DNA of 64,000 bases from Flavobacterium terrigena (lineage in GTDB: Bacteria > Bacteroidota > Bacteroidia > Flavobacteriales > Flavobacteriaceae). The notes under the pieces were generated by a model. That model worked only from the letters and a program-made list of their open reading frames with translations. It was not told the DNA's origin and searched no databases. The stretch covers positions 62,001-126,000 of the forward strand of contig NZ_FNYA01000006.1 in the NCBI RefSeq assembly GCF_900108955.1. The letters run 5' to 3'. The translations under genes were made by a program, and so were the position numbers. Position 1 is the stretch's first letter, and each line of letters starts with the position of its first letter. Of the stretch, positions 61,419 through 64,000 are shown one piece after another.

Positions 61419-63140
61419 ATGAACACAGAAATTTTTGGAGTCGTAACAGTTTTTCTTCTAACTATAGTTTTAGCTATTCCTGTTGGAAAATATATAGCAA
61501 AAGTATATTTAGGAGACAAAACGTTTTTAGACCCAATTTTTAATCCAATTGAACGCTTTATTTTTAAAATAAGTGGTATCAATGACAAAGAAGAAATGAA
61601 CTGGAAGCAACATCTAAAAGCACTTTTAAGTGTCAATTTAGGATGGTTTATTCTTTGTTTTTTTGTTTTAATTTTTCAAGGAAATTTACCACTCAACCCT
61701 GATGGAAATCCTTCAATGAGTCCCGATTTAGCTTTTAACACAGCTATTTCATTTGTAGTTAATTGTAATTTACAGCATTATTCTGGTGAATCAGGCTTGT
61801 CTTATTTAGGGCAATTAATGTTGATGTTTTTACAATTTGTTTCAGCTGGTGTAGGAATGGCAGCTGCGGCAATGGTTTTCAACGCAATGAAAGAAAGAAC
61901 AACCGAACATTTAGGGAATTTCTATAATTACTTTATCAAAAGTTGTACTCGTGTTTTATTACCGCTTTCAGCAATTGTTGCTGTTGTATTGATTTTTAGT
62001 GGGACACCAATGACATTTGAAGGTAAAGATCAAATTACAACCTTACAAGGTGATTCTGTTGAAGTTTCTCGTGGTCCTGCTGCGGCATTTATTGGCATAA
62101 AACATGTTGGTACAAATGGTGGTGGTTTTTTCGGAGTGAACTCTGCTCATCCATTAGAAAACCCAACATACCTTACTAATGCAGTGGAACTTTGGGCACA
62201 ATTAATTGTTCCTTTTGCTATGATTTTTGCTTTAGGTTTTTTTCTAAAAAAACGAAAATTATCCTACGTGGTTTTTGGAGTAATGACAATCGGTTTTTTA
62301 CTCTTAGTAATTCCAACAATGACTTCCGAGTTAAACGGAAATCCAGCTATTGAAAGAATGGGAATTGCTCAAACTACAGGAGCAATGGAAGGTAAGGAAG
62401 TTCGTTTTGGTCCAGCTATTTCAGGTTTTTGGAGTATTGCCACAACAGTAATTTCAACAGGTTCTGTTAATAGTATGCACGACAGTTCAATGCCAATTTC
62501 TGGTTCAATGCAATTGTTATCTATGATGGTTAATGCTTTTTATGGAGGTTGTGGAGTTGGATGGTTAAATTTTTACATTTTCATTATTCTTGCTGTATTT
62601 ATTTCGGGATTAATGGTCGGTAGAACGCCTGAGTTCTTAGGTAAGAAAATTGAAGCTCGAGAAGTTAAAATTGCTGCCTTTATTGCTATTCTTCATCCAT
62701 TATTAATTTTATCTGGTACTGCTTTAGCATCTTATTTTGCAGCCAATGATACACCAATGGGGTATTGGTTTAGCGGAAATGCAACTGGTTGGCTAAACAA
62801 TCCAGGTAATCACGGATTTTCAGAAATGTTATATGAGTTTACCTCAAGTTCTGCCAACAATGGTTCTGGTTTTGAAGGTTTAGGAGATAATAATCCGTTT
62901 TGGAATATCACAACAGGAATTGTATTACTATTAGGAAGATTTTTACCTATTATTGGTCCGCTTGCGATTGCAGGATTGTTAGCTAGTAAAAAATACATTC
63001 CAGAAAGTGCAGGAACTTTAAAAACAGATACTACAATTTTTGGTATAATGGTTTTTGCAGTAATCGCAATTATAGCCGCACTTTCTTTCTTTCCAGCATT
63101 GGCTTTAGGTCCATTAGCAGAATATTTTACAATAAAATAA
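61419..63140 (+). CDS. kdpA: Potassium-transporting ATPase subunit KdpA
   Basis: 573 aa. The K+-binding subunit with four selectivity-filter-like segments, including TAISFVVNCNLQHYSGESGLSY, GTNGGGFFGVNSAHPLENPT and STGSVNSMHDSSMPISG, and FTSSSANNGSGFEGL. About ten transmembrane helices. Start ATG at 61419. kdpB follows by 10 bp. Confidence 0.97.
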   Translation: MNTEIFGVVTVFLLTIVLAIPVGKYIAKVYLGDKTFLDPIFNPIERFIFKISGINDKEEMNWKQHLKALLSVNLGWFILCFFVLIFQGNLPLNPDGNPSMSPDLAFNTAISFVVNCNLQHYSGESGLSYLGQLMLMFLQFVSAGVGMAAAAMVFNAMKERTTEHLGNFYNYFIKSCTRVLLPLSAIVAVVLIFSGTPMTFEGKDQITTLQGDSVEVSRGPAAAFIGIKHVGTNGGGFFGVNSAHPLENPTYLTNAVELWAQLIVPFAMIFALGFFLKKRKLSYVVFGVMTIGFLLLVIPTMTSELNGNPAIERMGIAQTTGAMEGKEVRFGPAISGFWSIATTVISTGSVNSMHDSSMPISGSMQLLSMMVNAFYGGCGVGWLNFYIFIILAVFISGLMVGRTPEFLGKKIEAREVKIAAFIAILHPLLILSGTALASYFAANDTPMGYWFSGNATGWLNNPGNHGFSEMLYEFTSSSANNGSGFEGLGDNNPFWNITTGIVLLLGRFLPIIGPLAIAGLLASKKYIPESAGTLKTDTTIFGIMVFAVIAIIAALSFFPALALGPLAEYFTIK

Positions 63141-63150
63141 TTAAATAAAA

Positions 63151-64000
63151 ATGAGTAAAAATAAATCCAATTCATTATTTGAAAGTAAGCAAGTAAAAGA
63201 AGCTTTAGTGCAATCTTTCGTGAAGCTTAACCCGAAAGTAATGTTCAAAAATCCAGTAATGTTTACTGTGGAAATTGGAACTGCAATTATGTTTTTCGTG
63301 TGTATTGCTATTTTAATGGGTGCACAAAATCAAGGTAGTTTCACTTATAATTTCATCGTATTCTTAATATTATTTGCAACACTTTTGTTTGCCAATTTTG
63401 CAGAAGCTATTGCAGAAGCACGAGGAAAAGCACAAGCAGATAGTTTAAGAAAAACAAGAGAAGAAACTCCTGCTAAAAAAGTTTTAGCAGTTGGAAAAGT
63501 CAGTTCAAGTGAAATTGAAATGGTTTCTTCATCACAATTAAAAAAAGGAGATATGTTTTTCTGCGAAGCGGGTGATGTAATTCCTACAGATGGAGAAATT
63601 ATTGAAGGTTTAGCAACAATTGATGAAAGTGCCATTACAGGAGAAAGTGCACCTGTTATTCGTGAAGCCGGCGGTGATAAAAGTTCGGTAACTGGTGGAA
63701 CAAAAGTATTAAGTGATAGAATAACCGTAAAAGTAACCACTGAACCTGGAGAAAGTTTTCTAGATAAAATGATTGCTTTGGTAGAAGGTGCAAGTCGACA
63801 AAAAACACCTAATGAAATTGCCTTAACTATTTTGTTAGCTGCTTTTACTTTAATTTTCGTAATCGTGTGTGTGACTTTAAAACCATTTGCAGATTATGCT
63901 AATGCGCCGATTACAATTGCAGCTTTTATTTCACTTTTTGTGTGTTTAATTCCAACAACCATTGGAGGGTTATTATCAGCTATTGGTATTGCAGGAATGG
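63151..64000 (+). CDS. kdpB: Potassium-transporting ATPase subunit KdpB, N-terminal part
   Basis: P-type ATPase subunit, cut by the window end at about 283 of roughly 680 residues. The actuator-domain motif [13 protein letters not shown] (with TGES) is present, and the KdpB-specific N-terminus [19 protein letters not shown]. The phosphorylation DKTG motif lies beyond the window. The last complete helix is [14 protein letters not shown]. Confidence 0.95.
   Translation, partial: MSKNKSNSLFESKQVKEALVQSFVKLNPKVMFKNPVMFTVEIGTAIMFFVCIAILMGAQNQGSFTYNFIVFLILFATLLFANFAEAIAEARGKAQADSLRKTREETPAKKVLAVGKVSSSEIEMVSSSQLKKGDMFFCEAGDVIPTDGEIIEGLATIDESAITGESAPVIREAGGDKSSVTGGTKVLSDRITVKVTTEPGESFLDKMIALVEGASRQKTPNEIALTILLAAFTLIFVIVCVTLKPFADYANAPITIAAFISLFVCLIPTTIGGLLSAIGIAGM

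Overview
The window is AT-rich chromosomal DNA from a member of the Bacteroidota, most likely Flavobacteriaceae (Flavobacterium or a close relative). The reasons are the gene content (bacillithiol-type BshA, Bacteroidota-type LptD, GH3/beta-lactamase fusion, fused E1 dehydrogenase, sensor kinase with a symporter domain), lipoprotein and outer-membrane protein styles, and promoters of the Bacteroidota form TTTG-N19-TAnnTTTG. No rRNA, CRISPR array, phage or intact insertion sequence was seen. One tRNA gene (Val, anticodon UAC) lies at 36486-36560.

Layout. 1-2.9 kb: glycolysis and sugar kinase genes (end of pfkA, gapA, a BadF-type kinase). 2.9-7.7 kb: ion and anion transport (DUF389 protein, SulP with STAS domain, NhaA), then methylglyoxal synthase. 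7.8-17.7 kb: an accessory region of about 10 kb with every gene on the minus strand. It holds an XRE regulator behind a 14-unit 21-bp repeat array, and then about eleven unrelated small genes (possible defence and immunity proteins, a phosphotransferase, an acetyltransferase, a TPR protein, lipoproteins). These genes are separated by repeated imperfect palindromes that look like integron attC sites, plus two further repeat families. No integrase is present, so it resembles a cluster of cassettes lacking an integrase.

17.8-27.5 kb: ridA, lptD, divergent tandem cell-wall amidases, an MCE/MlaD protein, and an Fe-S oxidoreductase pair (HdrE/HdrD-like). 27.6-39.3 kb: a NagZ-like GH3/beta-lactamase fusion, bshA, lipoproteins, aroC, a serine hydrolase, tRNA-Val, and a fused 2-oxoacid dehydrogenase E1.

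39.4-50.5 kb: a coherent carboxylate (acetate/propionate) island. It has a zinc-ribbon/HTH protein derived from an IS1-type transposase, a porin, an MHS-type MFS transporter, a CrbS-like symporter-kinase, a receiver-only response regulator, and two AMP-forming acyl-CoA synthetases. Both synthetases carry a 17-bp motif, identical but for one base, at exactly the same distance from a -7-like box. 50.6-59.1 kb: miscellaneous genes (M54-type metalloprotease, DinB, NRDE, ATP-grasp, DM13/YHS/DoxX group), ending in a DnaQ exonuclease plus DUF294/CBS protein pair that in other phyla accompanies acetate regulation. 59.3-64 kb: a sigma-54 activator followed by a kdp potassium-pump operon with three micro-ORFs before kdpA; kdpB runs off the end.

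The two most interesting signals are the attC-like cassette array (about 8.5-17.8 kb) and the shared activator-like site of the two acyl-CoA synthetase genes.
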